From contig JAMORN010000150.1 in assembly GCA_027063545.1 (NCBI GenBank), positions 1 through 6,525 of the forward strand: 6,525 nt of DNA, in the 5' to 3' direction. The DNA is from JAMORN01 sp027063545 [NCBI: bacterium]. Lineage in GTDB: Bacteria > JAMORN01. Below the pieces are notes generated by a model, which saw only the letters and a list, made by a program, of their open reading frames with translations, did no database searches and was not told where the DNA came from. A program made the translations under genes and the position numbers. The first letter of the stretch is position 1. Every line of letters begins with the position of its first letter. Below are positions 6,350 to 6,525 of the stretch, piece by piece.

Positions 6350-6525
6350 ATGAATAAAAAGATTTTAATTATATTATTTGCTTTAATCTTTATACTTTCA
6401 TTCAAAAACTATATAAAGGCCCAAAGTAATCCAAATCCACAAGTCCAGAGAGGCTATTATGCAAATAAGCCTATCCCCAAAATAGAGTTTAATAATGCTG
6501 ATTTACAGTCTGTTTTAAGGGTTCT
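6350..6525 (+). CDS. pilQ: Type IV pilus secretin PilQ, N-terminal part (3' end outside window)
   Basis: Only the first 58 codons are present; the frame is open at the right edge. The product starts with a clear Sec signal peptide (MNKK, a hydrophobic core at about 5-18, then NYIKA before QSN, likely cut after A24). A short polar segment (25-43) follows, and then IPKIEFNNADLQSVLRV (42-58). This matches the start of the secretin/TonB short N-terminal (N0) domain that precedes the N1 and secretin domains in PilQ-type proteins. PilQ forms the outer-membrane pore through which the pilus passes. Position after pilMNO and a PilP-type gene supports the call. No AMIN domain can fit between the signal peptide and N0, unlike many PilQ proteins. 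A GspD-like secretin of a related secretion system is the main alternative, but the neighbouring genes favour PilQ. Confidence 0.8.
   Translation, partial: MNKKILIILFALIFILSFKNYIKAQSNPNPQVQRGYYANKPIPKIEFNNADLQSVLRV

Noticed and set aside
6028-6405. A 125-codon open frame on the - strand across the end of the PilP-type gene and the secretin start
   Set aside because: It is antisense to two supported genes and to the secretin ribosome binding site, and its product looks like noncoding translation.

Overview
The window is about three quarters A+T and densely packed, with all genes on the + strand. It carries most of a type IV pilus (T4P) inner-membrane alignment and secretin locus. The secretin gene and the PilP-type protein imply a diderm (Gram-negative type) bacterium. 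The very low G+C, the A/T-rich codon use and the unusual domain layout suggest an uncultivated or deep-branching diderm lineage rather than a proteobacterium. I cannot name the phylum from the sequence alone.

Left part (1-2149): the C-terminal part of a PilZ-domain (c-di-GMP receptor) protein, cut by the window edge; an HD-domain dGTP triphosphohydrolase-like protein 8 bp later; and a 129-residue, N-terminally membrane-anchored protein of unknown function that overlaps the dGTPase stop by an ATGA junction. These three look like one transcription unit.

Middle (2150-2231): the only real intergenic gap, 82 bp. It has a good sigma-70-type promoter (TTGCTA, 17 bp, TATAAT) and a second overlapping candidate (TTGAAA, 18 bp, TATAAC), both reading into pilM. 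No convincing terminator is present, so read-through from the left unit remains possible.

Right part (2232-6525): pilM, pilN, pilO, a large pilP-type fusion and the start of a pilQ-type secretin, with junctions of 6 bp, a 44-bp overlap, 4 bp and 18 bp. PilM is an actin-like cytoplasmic ATPase that docks on the N-terminal LNLLP motif of PilN. PilN and PilO are bitopic proteins with periplasmic coiled coils and ferredoxin-like domains. The PilP-type domain normally links PilN/PilO to the secretin.

The main novelty is the fourth pil gene. It is not a short PilP lipoprotein. It is a 598-residue protein with a signal sequence, two AMIN-like domains, two bacterial SH3 domains and a C-terminal PilP-like domain. 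The secretin that follows has only about 20 residues between its signal peptide and its first secretin N-domain motif, so it appears to lack the N-terminal AMIN domains common in PilQ. The peptidoglycan-binding modules therefore seem to sit on the PilP subunit rather than on the secretin in this organism.
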